From: Methylobacter sp.
Lineage (GTDB): Bacteria; Pseudomonadota; Gammaproteobacteria; Methylococcales; Methylomonadaceae
DNA length: 53,174 bases
Direction of reading: 5' to 3'
Assembly: GCF_030680395.1 (NCBI RefSeq)
Contig: NZ_JAUXVR010000033.1
Span: forward strand, 1-53,174
Positions 1 through 8,841 of this stretch are shown here, one piece after another. Position 1 is the first letter of the stretch. Every line of letters begins with the position of its first letter. The notes beneath the pieces were generated by a model, which did not search any database, was not told the origin of the DNA, and worked only from the letters and a program-made list of their open reading frames with translations. The translations under genes and the position numbers were made by a program.

Positions 1-160
1 GCCAGTATCCAGAGCCAGGGATGGTAACTTTCCGATACCGCTGTGGCCTGATTTAGGCTTGATGCCAAGCCATAGTCTCACATCCATGTGACTGGATTCC
101 GGCATCCCTGCCAGAATGACGAGCTTTTTGGCGCTAGCTGAGGTATCTTGCTAATCAGGT
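1..160 (-). repeat. Miniature inverted-repeat element, copy A (truncated by window edge)
   Basis: Read on the minus strand, this stretch matches the complete element at 42152-42357 almost base for base. It carries the same terminal CTGATTAGCAAGAT segment, the same GTCATTCTGGCAGGGATGCC core and the same middle. The left part of the element lies outside the window. It encodes no protein. A more distant relative lies at 28620-28870. It abuts the IS1-type remnant that follows, but nothing shows that the two moved together. Confidence 0.85.
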
Positions 161-194
161 AATTGATTGAGGGTATAGTGGGTTAAATCTGTAA

Positions 195-825
195 TTAGGC
201 ATGAACATCCAAACCGAATTCGACCTTGTTAATCAGCAATCCGATGGCCGGTATCATGCAGGGTTTCCAACTTCGAGACGCAGATTGTTTTTCGTGTGAG
301 TCGCTTAATCCAGGTTCTGAAATTCAAATTTTTGCGTTCAATCTGTCAGGTGTTGCGCTTAACCCACCTGATGTCTATCGCTTTCAATGTGACGCGCATC
401 AGCGCCCCAATCATCGGTGTAATAACGGCTAATGCCAAAGGGTTCGAGCAATGCTTTCAACTACTTGAACGTCTCATCCTTGCGTTTGCCAAACACATAA
501 GCCGGTACCGTGTTCGTGGCATGATCAACGGCATGCCAGAGCCAACGTTGATTGGACTTGTTGCCGACAAATGACCACTGCTCATCCATTTCAGCTTCTT
601 CACAAGCCAATTTCAGTCTCACCGCCAAATTTCCTGCCGGATTTAGGGCCTGAAAGTTGGGATTGACCTGGACAATGCTGCTCGATTTTTTTAACGTGCT
701 AATCACTGTGTTTTTGTTGGTCTTGAGAACCCTTGCTGTATCGCGGATACCGCTGCCATTGACGGACATGTCTGCAATAGTGCCCGTCTCGCAAGCCTTA
801 TAGCGGTTTTGACCCATTACCCCAA
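195..825 (-). pseudogene. Decayed IS1-family transposase (InsA/InsB remnant)
   Basis: Minus-strand translation gives an InsA-like tail with a helix-turn-helix ([19 protein letters not shown]). It runs into an InsB-like catalytic part containing [15 protein letters not shown] and, later, DDWGADARHIESDRHQ. The last part, QIERKNLNFRTWIKRLTRKT, is the characteristic IS1 C-terminus. The gene is broken in several ways. The InsA N-terminus with its zinc-finger cysteines is missing and the following part looks internally deleted. A TAG interrupts the frame just after KDETFK near 460. At least two frameshifts and a further TGA are needed to reach the final stop near 195. No intact IS1 ends were recognised on either side. 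It is an old, immobile remnant lying directly downstream of topA. Confidence 0.8.
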
Positions 826-831
826 ACTGAA

Positions 832-847
832 GGCGAACGAATTCGCC
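832..847. repeat. Short perfect hairpin just after topA
   Basis: GGCGAA and TTCGCC form a 6-bp stem. The loop reads TTCG in the topA transcript. It starts one base past the topA stop codon. There is no T-run after it, so it is not a standard intrinsic terminator. It may protect the topA mRNA 3' end or mark the boundary of the sequence that removed the InsA N-terminus. Confidence 0.5.
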
Positions 848-848
848 C

Positions 849-3176
849 CTACAGCGTACCAGGTTCTTTTGGCCCCTGCACATCCGCAGGATCGCCTTCA
901 TACGGAGTTGCATACTTACATTCTTTTTGTGGGCAAACCTTTTCCACTCCGCGTCTTTTGGTTTCTTTGACGGTCAAAATAGGCCACTCGCATTCCGGGC
1001 AGCTTTCTTTTACCGGTGCGTTCCATAATGCGTAATCGCATTTTGGGTATTCAGAGCAGGAATAGAATATTTTGCTGTTTCGCGACTTGCGCTTGAGGAT
1101 ATTGCCTTGTTTGCATTGCGGGCACTCGACGCCGGTATCCATCGGTTTTTCCAACGGCTCGATATGCTTGCATTTGGGATAACCGCTGCAACCTATAAAT
1201 TTGCCGTAGCGACCGGTCTTGATCACTAAAGGCGATTCGCATTTAGGGCAAACTCGGCCTTCTACAACTTCGGGTTCGTCGGTAGCGCCTGCGTCATCGT
1301 TCAGGTTTCGGGTATAGGAACACTCGGGATAGTTGGTGCAGCCGATAAACCGGCCATTCCTGCCTAAACGGATGGACAGCGGACTGCCGCAATCGGGACA
1401 TTTTTCATCAATGGCTTCCTGGGTAACATCTTTGCGCTGGACGCTTTCCTCTTTTTCGTGAATCAGAGTGGTGAAAGGTTTCCAGAAGTCGTGCATCAAT
1501 GGAACCCAGTCTTTTTCTCCCCGTGAAACCGCATCCAGTTCATCTTCCAGGTTGGCGGTAAAATCGTAATCGACGTATTTGGTGAAATGTTCGGTCAGGA
1601 ATTTGTTGACGATTCTGCCGACATCGGTCGGGTAGAAGCGTTTGCTGTCCAGGGTGACGTATTCGCGGTTTTGCAAGGTCGAAATAATCGACGCATAGGT
1701 CGATGGTCGGCCGATACCATGTTCTTCAAGGGATTTTACCAGACTGGCCTCGCCGTAGCGTGGCGGCGGCTCGGTAAAGTGCTGTCCGGCATTGATGTCG
1801 TTGAGTTGGACGGGGCGACCTTCTTCCATCGGCGGCAGAAAGCTTTCCTTGTCGTCACTCTCGTTGCTGTCGTCTTTTCCTTCCAGATAGGCGGCCATGA
1901 ATCCGGGATGGGCTATCGTGGAGCCGGTTGCCCGGAATACGTGTTTGCCGTCGCCGCAGGTCAAGTCGACGGCAACCATGTTAAGCGTGGCATGAATCAT
2001 CTGGCAGGCGATGGTGCGCTTCCAGATCAGCTCATAGAGTTTGAACTGTTCGATGCTCAGGTGGCTTTTTATCTGACTGGGTAAGTGCCGGGGAGATGTC
2101 GGGCGTATGGCTTCGTGCGCTTCCTGAGCGTTTTTCGACTTGGTTTTAAAAAGTCTTGGTTCTTTAGGCACATTTTCGGCACCGTAGTTTTCGGCAATCA
2201 GGGCGCGGATTTCTTCGACAGCATCAACCGACAGGTTAACCGAGTCGGTACGCATGTAGGTAATCAAACCGGCGGTTTCGCCGCCTATATCGATACCTTC
2301 ATAGAGTTGCTGGGCAACTATCATGGTGCGTTTGGTGGTAAAACCCAGTTTGCGCGAGGCTTCCTGTTGCAGTGTCGAGGTGATGAAGGGCGGGGCCGGG
2401 TTGCGTTTTTGCTGTTTCTTTTCCAGCTTGGCAACCATTAATTGGCCGTCAGCGGCACCCAGTAAGGTTTGCCTGGTTTTTTCCGCCAGCTCTTCATCGG
2501 TAATGCTGAACTGGCTGATTTTTTCGCCTTCAAATTGAGTCAGTTTGGCTTTAAAGGCTTGGTCGTGCGCCGTCAATGCGGCATCGATTGTCCAGTATTC
2601 GCGGGTTTTAAAAGCCTCGATTTCCAGTTCGCGCTCGACGATCATGCGCAAGGCGGGGCTTTGAACACGACCTGCTGACAGGCCGCGGCGGATTTTTTTC
2701 CATAATAGCGGCGACAGGTTAAAGCCGACCAGATAATCCAAAGCGCGGCGCGCCTGTTGGGCATTGACCAAATTGATGGCTATTTGCTCCGGGTTGGCAA
2801 TGGCTTCGGTGACGGCTTTTTTGGTAATCTCATGGAACACGACCCGATGTACCGGCTTGTCTTTCAGTAGTTTTTTTTCTTTCAGCAGCTCAAGCAAATG
2901 CCAGGAAATAGCTTCCCCTTCTCTATCAGGGTCAGTCGCCAGATATAAGGTATCTGCAGTCTTAAGAGCCTTGCTGATGGCTTGCACATGTTTTTGGTTG
3001 CGATCGATAACTTCGTATTTCATGGCGAAGTCGTTGTTCGGGTCAACTGCGCCTTCTTTTGGGATCAGGTCGCGGACGTGTCCATAAGAGGCTAAAACTT
3101 GAAAGTCCTTGCCCAAATATTTTTCTATGGTTTTGGCTTTTGCAGGCGATTCTACAATGACGAGATTTTTACTCAT
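849..3176 (-). CDS. topA: DNA topoisomerase I (type IA)
   Basis: Topoisomerase I relaxes negative supercoils by cutting one DNA strand through a 5'-phosphotyrosine. The 775-residue product opens with the Toprim domain ([19 protein letters not shown], with Glu9). The acidic metal-binding motif DPDREGE follows at residues 82-88. The catalytic tyrosine is Tyr307 in YMRTDS. The C-terminal quarter holds four cysteine-rich zinc-ribbon repeats. Three have the pattern CPxC-...-C-...YPxC, and the last is irregular (CPECEWP...CPQKEC). The length is somewhat below that of the E. coli enzyme (865 residues). The ATG start has no competitor, since the N-terminus aligns fully with the family. It lies downstream of smg on the same strand, separated by a purine/pyrimidine palindromic repeat. 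Identification is firm. Confidence 0.97.
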   Translation of the reverse strand: MSKNLVIVESPAKAKTIEKYLGKDFQVLASYGHVRDLIPKEGAVDPNNDFAMKYEVIDRNQKHVQAISKALKTADTLYLATDPDREGEAISWHLLELLKEKKLLKDKPVHRVVFHEITKKAVTEAIANPEQIAINLVNAQQARRALDYLVGFNLSPLLWKKIRRGLSAGRVQSPALRMIVERELEIEAFKTREYWTIDAALTAHDQAFKAKLTQFEGEKISQFSITDEELAEKTRQTLLGAADGQLMVAKLEKKQQKRNPAPPFITSTLQQEASRKLGFTTKRTMIVAQQLYEGIDIGGETAGLITYMRTDSVNLSVDAVEEIRALIAENYGAENVPKEPRLFKTKSKNAQEAHEAIRPTSPRHLPSQIKSHLSIEQFKLYELIWKRTIACQMIHATLNMVAVDLTCGDGKHVFRATGSTIAHPGFMAAYLEGKDDSNESDDKESFLPPMEEGRPVQLNDINAGQHFTEPPPRYGEASLVKSLEEHGIGRPSTYASIISTLQNREYVTLDSKRFYPTDVGRIVNKFLTEHFTKYVDYDFTANLEDELDAVSRGEKDWVPLMHDFWKPFTTLIHEKEESVQRKDVTQEAIDEKCPDCGSPLSIRLGRNGRFIGCTNYPECSYTRNLNDDAGATDEPEVVEGRVCPKCESPLVIKTGRYGKFIGCSGYPKCKHIEPLEKPMDTGVECPQCKQGNILKRKSRNSKIFYSCSEYPKCDYALWNAPVKESCPECEWPILTVKETKRRGVEKVCPQKECKYATPYEGDPADVQGPKEPGTL

Positions 3177-3187
3177 TTATTTAAAAG

Positions 3188-3290
3188 GGCGAAAGGCGAA
3201 GGGCTAAAGGCGAGAGGCTAAAGACGACGGGCGAAAGACTGAAGGCGAAAGTATACGTTCTTTTTTGCCTTTGGTCTTTTGCCTTTCGCC
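3188..3290. repeat. Purine/pyrimidine imperfect palindrome between smg and topA
   Basis: The left half is almost all purine on the plus strand, made of degenerate AAAGGCGAAGG/GGCTAAAG units. The right half is pyrimidine-rich (GCCTTTGGTCTTTTGCC). The outermost arms, GGCGAAAGGC at 3188-3197 and GCCTTTCGCC at 3281-3290, are perfectly complementary. A related but shorter element sits after ntrX at 12926-12971. The structure could form a hairpin in RNA, or a cruciform or triplex in DNA. Confidence 0.75.
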
Positions 3291-3297
3291 TATGTTT

Positions 3298-3765
3298 TCA
3301 ATGCAAATACGTTGGAATAAGGTCATAGACAATATCTTCCATTCTGGAGAAAGCGATTTCCTCATCCGGCTGGCTGAGCAATACCATCAGCACAATCCAT
3401 TTTAGCTTTTCCATTGATAATTCTTCATTTTCCAGTGCCATAGCCCGGTCGATGACAATTTCCCGGTTGGCTGAGCTCAGGATAGCGCTGTGCTCAAGGA
3501 ACATAATCAGATTGCGGGATTCAAGATCCAGTCTGGCTTTTTCCTGACTGCAAAAAATACGGAATGTAGGCGATACGGATGCTTTTATTGCCCGTTGCAG
3601 GCTAAGCGACTCCAGCCAGTCGAAAGCTTTATTGACTTCGATTTGTTCAAAGCCCGCTTCAAGTAGTTCTGTTCTGACGATATCGCTGTCCGGAAGTATT
3701 TCAATTTCATCTTCCATATAGTTTTCGAATAAGTACATCAGGACATCAAAAATATTTTCTTTCAT
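3298..3765 (-). CDS. smg: Smg family protein (DUF494)
   Basis: The 155-residue acidic protein begins MKENIFDVLMYLFENYMEDE, the typical opening of the Smg/DUF494 family. Its usual length is about 157 residues. The frame is open 14 codons further upstream (to 3807), but the methionine at 3765 matches family starts, and AGAG lies just upstream. The molecular function is not established. The gene habitually follows dprA (formerly smf), from which it gets its name, and the dprA-smg-topA order here is the common gammaproteobacterial one. No catalytic motif is visible. The family assignment is firm and the function is unknown. Confidence 0.9.
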   Translation of the reverse strand: MKENIFDVLMYLFENYMEDEIEILPDSDIVRTELLEAGFEQIEVNKAFDWLESLSLQRAIKASVSPTFRIFCSQEKARLDLESRNLIMFLEHSAILSSANREIVIDRAMALENEELSMEKLKWIVLMVLLSQPDEEIAFSRMEDIVYDLIPTYLH

Positions 3766-3785
3766 AGGCTCTTGGTTGTTTATGA

Positions 3786-4892
3786 TTATTTTATTCTCGT
3801 ATAGCATCCGCCGGCGGATGCTTCTATGTAACCTTGTAGTTCCAGAATCAGTAACATTGACGAAATAACTTCGACGGATTCGTTGGCATTTTCAACCAGA
3901 GTATCGATGGAAGTTGGGCTAAACATGACAAGATTCAATAATGTTTGTTGCTCCAGGTCAAGTGTTGATTGCATTGTTGGCAGGGCGAAATTCTCATCTT
4001 GTTGATTATATTGATTTAGTTCTTCAAGAATATCTTGGGTTGTTTCGACAAGTTTTGCGCCTTCACGGATTAACGCGTTGCAGCCTCGGGCCAGCGGGTT
4101 GTAAATGGAGCCGGGAATGGCGAAAACTTCACGGTTTTGTTCGAGGGCCATTCGGGCCGTGATCAGCGAGCCGCTTTGCTTGGCGGCTTCAACCACCAAC
4201 AGCCCTTGGCAAAGGCCGCTGATAATGCGGTTGCGTCTGGGAAAATGGTTAGGTTTGGCGGTTGTGCCGGGCGGAAACTCCGAGATCATGGCGCCGGTAT
4301 TCACGATTTCAGTGGCCAAGTCTTTATGCCGCGCGGGATAGACACGATCCAGTCCGGTTCCGGCTACTGCAATGGTATAGCCTTTGGTCTTTAATGCGCC
4401 TTGATGGCTGGCAGCGTCTATGCCTAAAGCCAGTCCGCTGGTAATCACAAAGCCGCAATAGCTCAGGGTCTTGGCAAAGTTAAAGGCAATTTCCAAGCCA
4501 GAAGTCGAGGGGTTGCGACTGCCCACAATGGCGATTTGCGGCAACGATAACAGTTCAGGGTTGCCGCGTACAAACAGAAGTGGCGGAGGATCGGAGATTT
4601 CCTTTAATTGCGAGGGATAGTTTGCATCATTGAGGGTGAGAGCACTGTTATTTTCTTGATTCAGCCAGTGCAGGTCATAGTCTATCAGCGTCCAGTCAGG
4701 GTTTCTGATGGCATGAACGATGTCACTTTTTAAGCCCAAGGCGCTCAATGCGGATGATGATTCTGCAAATAGCTGCGCCGGAGTATGGCTTTCGAGCAAG
4801 CGAAGAAAAGTTCTGCAACCAACCCCTGGCGTGCGTAATAACGCAAGCCAGTATTTTATGTCGTTGTCGGGATGTTGCGCGATAATGTTCAG
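3786..4892 (-). CDS. dprA: DNA processing protein DprA, likely non-canonical start
   Basis: DprA binds incoming single-stranded DNA during natural transformation and loads RecA. The Rossmann-like core is complete: AIVGSRNPSTSGLE, then ITSGLALGIDAASHQGAL, AVAGTGLDRVYPARH, SEFPPGT, FPRRNRIISGL and SGSLITARMALEQNREVFAIPG. A winged-helix region follows at the C-terminus. The first ordinary start (TTG at 4799) would give 337 residues. The frame remains open upstream, and that stretch encodes the conserved N-terminal segment YWLALLRTPGVGCRTFLRLL. No ATG, GTG or TTG occurs between that segment and the in-frame TAA. Only CTG (4892, overlapping the upstream stop as CTGA), ATT (4886) and other rare codons are available. 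Translation from CTG gives 368 residues, close to E. coli DprA (374). Translational coupling to the overlapping upstream gene is likely. The identity is firm and the start codon is inferred. Confidence 0.9.
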   Translation of the reverse strand: MNIIAQHPDNDIKYWLALLRTPGVGCRTFLRLLESHTPAQLFAESSSALSALGLKSDIVHAIRNPDWTLIDYDLHWLNQENNSALTLNDANYPSQLKEISDPPPLLFVRGNPELLSLPQIAIVGSRNPSTSGLEIAFNFAKTLSYCGFVITSGLALGIDAASHQGALKTKGYTIAVAGTGLDRVYPARHKDLATEIVNTGAMISEFPPGTTAKPNHFPRRNRIISGLCQGLLVVEAAKQSGSLITARMALEQNREVFAIPGSIYNPLARGCNALIREGAKLVETTQDILEELNQYNQQDENFALPTMQSTLDLEQQTLLNLVMFSPTSIDTLVENANESVEVISSMLLILELQGYIEASAGGCYTRIK

Positions 4893-6001
4893 GGGGTTTT
4901 AACTTTGTCTAAAACATGAAGAGCCTGGGTTGCTTTCATGACCAGGGCATAGCTGACGCGCTCAAACGGACGGAAAACCATCAGGGTGCCGGCAATCTCA
5001 TCAGGAAGATTAACGGCATCATTTTTAATTGGGCTGTAAGCGTCGCTGATAATTTCTCCGCTTTTATAGATATCCAGTTCGTGTCCGACTAAAAGGCCGT
5101 CTGATGTGCCTTTGTCTATTACAACTACGCTATATCGACCGATTTGGGAGACGCCGCCAAGCACGCTGATAATGCTGCCTTTTATGCTTTGTTCAGGTGG
5201 GCGGGGAAAATAATTTAAGACAAGCTCCTCTTCTGCGTTGGGCATAATCCGGTCGCCGGTACGAATTTCACGATCGGCTTTGGTTATGACTAAGGTTGCC
5301 GGGTCGCCGGGTTGTTGCAATGAGGCATCGGCAATGTATTGCGCCTCATAACCCAGAATGTCTCCATTTTCCGGGCTGATATAAGCGCTTCCCGGCCGGT
5401 AAATTGTATGAGGCAGGTTTTTCGGTTCGGTTATCGAGCGCACATAAACACGGTCGCCAGTGCCTACAATGATATGTTCCCCTGCAAAGCCAACAACATA
5501 AGGTGCATTGTTGAGTTCGTTTTCATCGACCACTTTGGGTGATGACAGGAAACTTGTTATGGTTTCGGTAGGGATTAATCTGATAGCCTGTTTTAAGTCG
5601 GATTCCCGGATGCAAGGCAGCACCTTTCCATCTTCGGAAACGGCAAAGTCTTTGCGTCCATGTTTATAGTCTTCTTCTTTAAGCACACAGGGAGAATTGG
5701 CTTGGGCTTGAGGTAACTCGCTTCTGGAAAGACTAAGCTGCGGTTTGCCGTTTACCATGGAAAAATAAATGGTATCGCCGGGATAAATCAGATGAGGGTT
5801 CTTAATTTGGGTATTGTGGCTCCATAGTTCAGGCCATTGCCACGGGTGCGTTAAAAATTTACCGGATATTTCCCATAAAGTATCGCCTTTGACGACAGTA
5901 TATTGATCAGGGTGGGACGGATTTATTTGTATTTGATCAGCCCACGCGCTTAAGCTGAGAAGTAAAGAAACTATCAATCCGGTGAGTATTCGAAAAGCCA
6001 T
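4889..6001 (-). CDS. LysM-domain exported protein, TsaP-like
   Basis: The 370-residue protein has a signal peptide (MAFRILTGLIVSLLLSLSAWA). A LysM peptidoglycan-binding domain follows at about residues 30-80 (YTVVKGDTLWEISGKFL...NPHLIYPGDTIYF). The long C-terminal part ends in a beta-rich region containing DKGTSDGLLVGHELDIY, reminiscent of FlgT-type domains. Known relatives include PA0020 and the neisserial TsaP, which anchors the type IV pilus secretin PilQ to the cell wall. PA0020 also lies between def and dprA, as here. A link to type IV pili and DNA uptake, consistent with the neighbouring dprA, is an inference; no pil gene is in the window. Its stop overlaps the inferred dprA start. It diverges from def, with under 100 bp between the two starts. 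Confidence 0.8.
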   Translation of the reverse strand: MAFRILTGLIVSLLLSLSAWADQIQINPSHPDQYTVVKGDTLWEISGKFLTHPWQWPELWSHNTQIKNPHLIYPGDTIYFSMVNGKPQLSLSRSELPQAQANSPCVLKEEDYKHGRKDFAVSEDGKVLPCIRESDLKQAIRLIPTETITSFLSSPKVVDENELNNAPYVVGFAGEHIIVGTGDRVYVRSITEPKNLPHTIYRPGSAYISPENGDILGYEAQYIADASLQQPGDPATLVITKADREIRTGDRIMPNAEEELVLNYFPRPPEQSIKGSIISVLGGVSQIGRYSVVVIDKGTSDGLLVGHELDIYKSGEIISDAYSPIKNDAVNLPDEIAGTLMVFRPFERVSYALVMKATQALHVLDKVKTP

Positions 6002-6098
6002 TTTGGGTTCCTGTCGAGTCTTTTTATACTATCTGAATTCAAAGTTTAGATGAATTCAGATAGAATTCCAGTATTCAATTATTATAGTGGAGAGTTTG

Positions 6099-6605
6099 TT
6101 GAGTATTCTATCTATTCTCGAGTTTCCGGATGAACGGTTGCGTAAGAAGGCGGCAATCGTAAAAACGGTCGATGATAAAATCAAAAAATTGGTCGGCGAT
6201 ATGCTTGAAACCATGTACGAATCGCATGGCGTAGGATTGGCCGCTACCCAGGTTAATGTGCATCAGCGGATAGTCGTTATTGATGTCAGTGAGGAAAAGG
6301 ACACCCCATTGTGTTTAATTAATCCTGAGATCATTGAAAAAGACGGCGTTAGGGAGTCTGAAGAAGGCTGTCTTTCAGTGCCCGGTTTTTTTGAAAAAGT
6401 AACCAGGGCTGAGCATATCATAGTAAAGGCGCTCGACAGGGAAGGCGAGCCTTTTGAATTAAGCGCCAGGGATTTGCTGGCGGTGTGTGTCCAGCACGAG
6501 CTGGATCATTTGGACGGAAAATTGTTTGTTGATTATATTTCACCATTAAAACGGCAGCGGATTAAGAAAAAATTGGAAAAAATTCATAAGATGGAAATGA
6601 GCTGA
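6099..6605 (+). CDS. def: Peptide deformylase
   Basis: This enzyme removes the formyl group from the N-terminal methionine of new proteins and uses a bound divalent metal. All three family motifs are present: [16 protein letters not shown] (metal-ligand Cys) and [10 protein letters not shown] (HExxH, two His ligands and the catalytic Glu). The frame opens at GTG 6087, but TTG at 6099 is preferred. It gives [15 protein letters not shown], as in the family, and has GGAG six bases upstream. The product is then 168 residues, like E. coli Def (169). It is the first gene of the def-fmt-rsmB operon, with two bases between its stop and fmt. Identification is firm. Confidence 0.97.
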   Translation: MSILSILEFPDERLRKKAAIVKTVDDKIKKLVGDMLETMYESHGVGLAATQVNVHQRIVVIDVSEEKDTPLCLINPEIIEKDGVRESEEGCLSVPGFFEKVTRAEHIIVKALDREGEPFELSARDLLAVCVQHELDHLDGKLFVDYISPLKRQRIKKKLEKIHKMEMS

Positions 6606-6607
6606 GC

Positions 6608-7537
6608 ATGAAGATTATTTTTGCCGGAACCCCCGAATTTGCGGTGCCTTGTCTACAGATGTTGCTGGATTCGGAGCACGAAATTTGCGCCGTTTATACC
6701 CAGCCCGACCGACCGGCGGGCAGGGGCCGCAAGTTACATCCAAGCCCTGTCAAAGAACTGGCCTTAACTGCCGGAATCCCCGTTTTTCAGCCGCTTACCA
6801 TGAAAACCAGTGAGGACTTGCAACAGATCAGCGCATTCAATGCCGATTTGATGGTGGTGGTCGCTTACGGCATGATTTTGACGCAAGCCGTTCTGGATGC
6901 GCCCAAACTGGGTTGTATCAATGTACATGCTTCGCTATTGCCGCGCTGGCGAGGTGCCGCTCCTATTCAGCGTGCGTTGATGGCGGGCGATGAAAAAACC
7001 GGCGTGACCATTATGCAGATAGTGCGCAAACTGGATGCCGGCGATATGTTGCACAAGGAAGAATGCGTGATTGGCCCGACCGATACGGCCGTCGATTTGC
7101 ATGACAAATTGGCTACGTTGGGTGCAATAGGCCTAGCCAAAGTGCTGGCGCAAATAGAAGCCGGAACCGTTCATCCCGAACGGCAGGATGAGGCGCTGGT
7201 GACCTATGCCGAAAAACTGGAAAAAAGCGAAGCCGTTATCGACTGGACGCAACCCGCTGTGGATCTGGCTCGAAAAGTAAGAGGGCTAAATGCATGGCCG
7301 GTCGCCCAAACGCTTTATCAGGGCAATGTGTTGCGTATCTGGCAGGCTGTAGAAGTAAATGACGATGCGTCGCTACAACTGGAGTCCGGCGTCGTGCACT
7401 GTGCCGATAAACTCATGGATGTGGCGACCGGCTTAGGCTTTTTAAGGCTGCTGGAGGTGCAACTGCCGGGTGGAAAACGCATGCCTGTCCAGGCTTTTTT
7501 GAGCGCTCACGATGTTAACGGGGTAAAACTCGGTTGA
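6608..7537 (+). CDS. fmt: Methionyl-tRNA formyltransferase
   Basis: Fmt formylates initiator Met-tRNA using 10-formyltetrahydrofolate. The 309-residue product starts MKIIFAGTPEFAVPCL. It carries the formyl-transfer signature INVHASLLPRWRGAAPIQRA, with the catalytic Asn, His and the SLLPRWRG loop. The third catalytic residue, Asp, lies in RKLDAGDML. The C-terminal OB-fold domain, with KVRGLNAWP, is complete. The length matches the family (E. coli 315). Def and Fmt act on opposite ends of the same formylation cycle, which explains their conserved pairing. The stop codon overlaps the rsmB start by four bases (TTGA), suggesting coupled translation. Confidence 0.97.
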   Translation: MKIIFAGTPEFAVPCLQMLLDSEHEICAVYTQPDRPAGRGRKLHPSPVKELALTAGIPVFQPLTMKTSEDLQQISAFNADLMVVVAYGMILTQAVLDAPKLGCINVHASLLPRWRGAAPIQRALMAGDEKTGVTIMQIVRKLDAGDMLHKEECVIGPTDTAVDLHDKLATLGAIGLAKVLAQIEAGTVHPERQDEALVTYAEKLEKSEAVIDWTQPAVDLARKVRGLNAWPVAQTLYQGNVLRIWQAVEVNDDASLQLESGVVHCADKLMDVATGLGFLRLLEVQLPGGKRMPVQAFLSAHDVNGVKLG

Positions 7538-8841
7538 ATACACGATTAGTCGCGGCACGGGTATTGTCCCGTGTTTTGCAGGACGGGCAGTCTTTAACCG
7601 CCGCCCTGGATAATGCATTTTTAGCCGTAGAGTCGGCTAAAGACCGGGCTTTCATTCAGGCGCTATGCTATGGCGTTTGCAGACAATATCACCGGCTGGA
7701 TTATATTTTAAGCCAGTTGCTGGATAAGCCGCTAAAAGATGCCGACGTTAAGGCGCTGGCTTTGGTGGGCTTGTACCAGCTCAAATTCATGCGGGTAAAG
7801 CCTCATGCGGCGGTATCCGAAACGGTTTTGGCAACGCGTAAAAAACCGTGGGCCAAGTCGCTGATCAATGCCGTACTCAGAACCTATCTGCGTGAGCAGG
7901 AAGGGCTTGAACACAAAGCCGATAAATTTCAGGTCGCAGCCCTGAGTCATCCCGATTGGCTGATTAAGCAAATTGAGCAGGATTGGCCTGAGCAGGCGTT
8001 AAATATTTTCTTGGAAAACAACCGGCAGCCACCGATGGTGTTGCGGGTCAATCTGGCGAAAACCAGTCGCGAACACTATTTGCAATTATTAACCGGGCAG
8101 GACATAGCGGCTGAAACCGTCAGCTTTTGCCCGTCGGCGATCAGGCTGGATAAACCGGTACCGGTAGACTTGCTGCCCGGCTTTGCAGACGGACTGGTAT
8201 CGGTTCAGGATACCGCCGCGCAATTGGCGGCCGGCTTGCTGGATGTCCGGCCGGGACATCGGGTGCTGGATGTCTGTGCCGCGCCGGGCGGAAAAACTGC
8301 GCATATTCTTGAAACTCAGCCGCAACTGAAAGAGCTGGTCGCCGTCGATATAGACGAGTCGAGAATGCAGCGGGTCAGCGAAAATTTGCAGCGTTTAAAT
8401 TTGCAAGCCAAGCTGGTGGTTGGTGATGCTGCAAATCCTTCAGGCTGGTGGGACGGCAAGGCGTTTGACCGGATATTGCTGGATGCGCCGTGCTCGGCCT
8501 TGGGCGTTATTCGTCGTCACCCTGATATTAAATTATTACGCAGAGCCGAGGACATTTTGCAGTTGCAGGCCTTGCAAAAATCCATCCTGCAAGCCGTCTG
8601 GCCGCTGTTAGCGCCCGGCGGACTGATGGTCTATGCAACCTGTTCCATTTTAAAACAGGAAAATGAGCAACAGGTTCAGGTTTTCTTAGCCGAACATGAC
8701 GACGCGGTCGAGTTGCCCTTGTTCCCAAGTTCCAGCTTGGGAACAGCAAGCTGGGGAGTCGCCGGAGCATGCGGGCGCCAGATTTTTACCGGTGAATCGG
8801 CAATGGACGGGTTTTATTATGCATGCATCCGTAAGCAATAA
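7534..8841 (+). CDS. rsmB: 16S rRNA m5C967 methyltransferase RsmB, with repeat-derived insert
   Basis: RsmB methylates C967 of 16S rRNA with S-adenosylmethionine. An N-terminal NusB-like domain covers roughly residues 1-135. The methyltransferase domain follows, with the SAM-binding loop VCAAPGGKTAHIL. The two cysteine motifs are DAPCSALG (base release) and MVYATCSI (nucleophile). The C-terminus, GRQIFTGE...DGFYYA, is intact. The start is TTG, overlapping the fmt stop. Between VELPL and WGVA the protein contains FPSSSLGTAS, largely encoded by a perfect 24-bp palindrome (8721-8744). That stretch is not expected in the family, yet the frame is kept. The 3' end overlaps the DUF4390 gene by 23 bases. 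The identity is firm, and activity with the insert is likely because it lies outside the motifs. Confidence 0.95.
   Translation: MNTRLVAARVLSRVLQDGQSLTAALDNAFLAVESAKDRAFIQALCYGVCRQYHRLDYILSQLLDKPLKDADVKALALVGLYQLKFMRVKPHAAVSETVLATRKKPWAKSLINAVLRTYLREQEGLEHKADKFQVAALSHPDWLIKQIEQDWPEQALNIFLENNRQPPMVLRVNLAKTSREHYLQLLTGQDIAAETVSFCPSAIRLDKPVPVDLLPGFADGLVSVQDTAAQLAAGLLDVRPGHRVLDVCAAPGGKTAHILETQPQLKELVAVDIDESRMQRVSENLQRLNLQAKLVVGDAANPSGWWDGKAFDRILLDAPCSALGVIRRHPDIKLLRRAEDILQLQALQKSILQAVWPLLAPGGLMVYATCSILKQENEQQVQVFLAEHDDAVELPLFPSSSLGTASWGVAGACGRQIFTGESAMDGFYYACIRKQ
8721..8744. repeat. Palindromic repeat inside rsmB
   Basis: GTTCCCAAG and CTTGGGAAC are perfect 9-bp arms around the loop TTCCAG. A half copy (GTTCCCAAGCTCCAGCT) occurs near 53017, after nuoK, so this is a dispersed element rather than rsmB sequence. 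It is multiple-of-three neutral in the gene: the reading frame continues without a stop. Confidence 0.85.
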
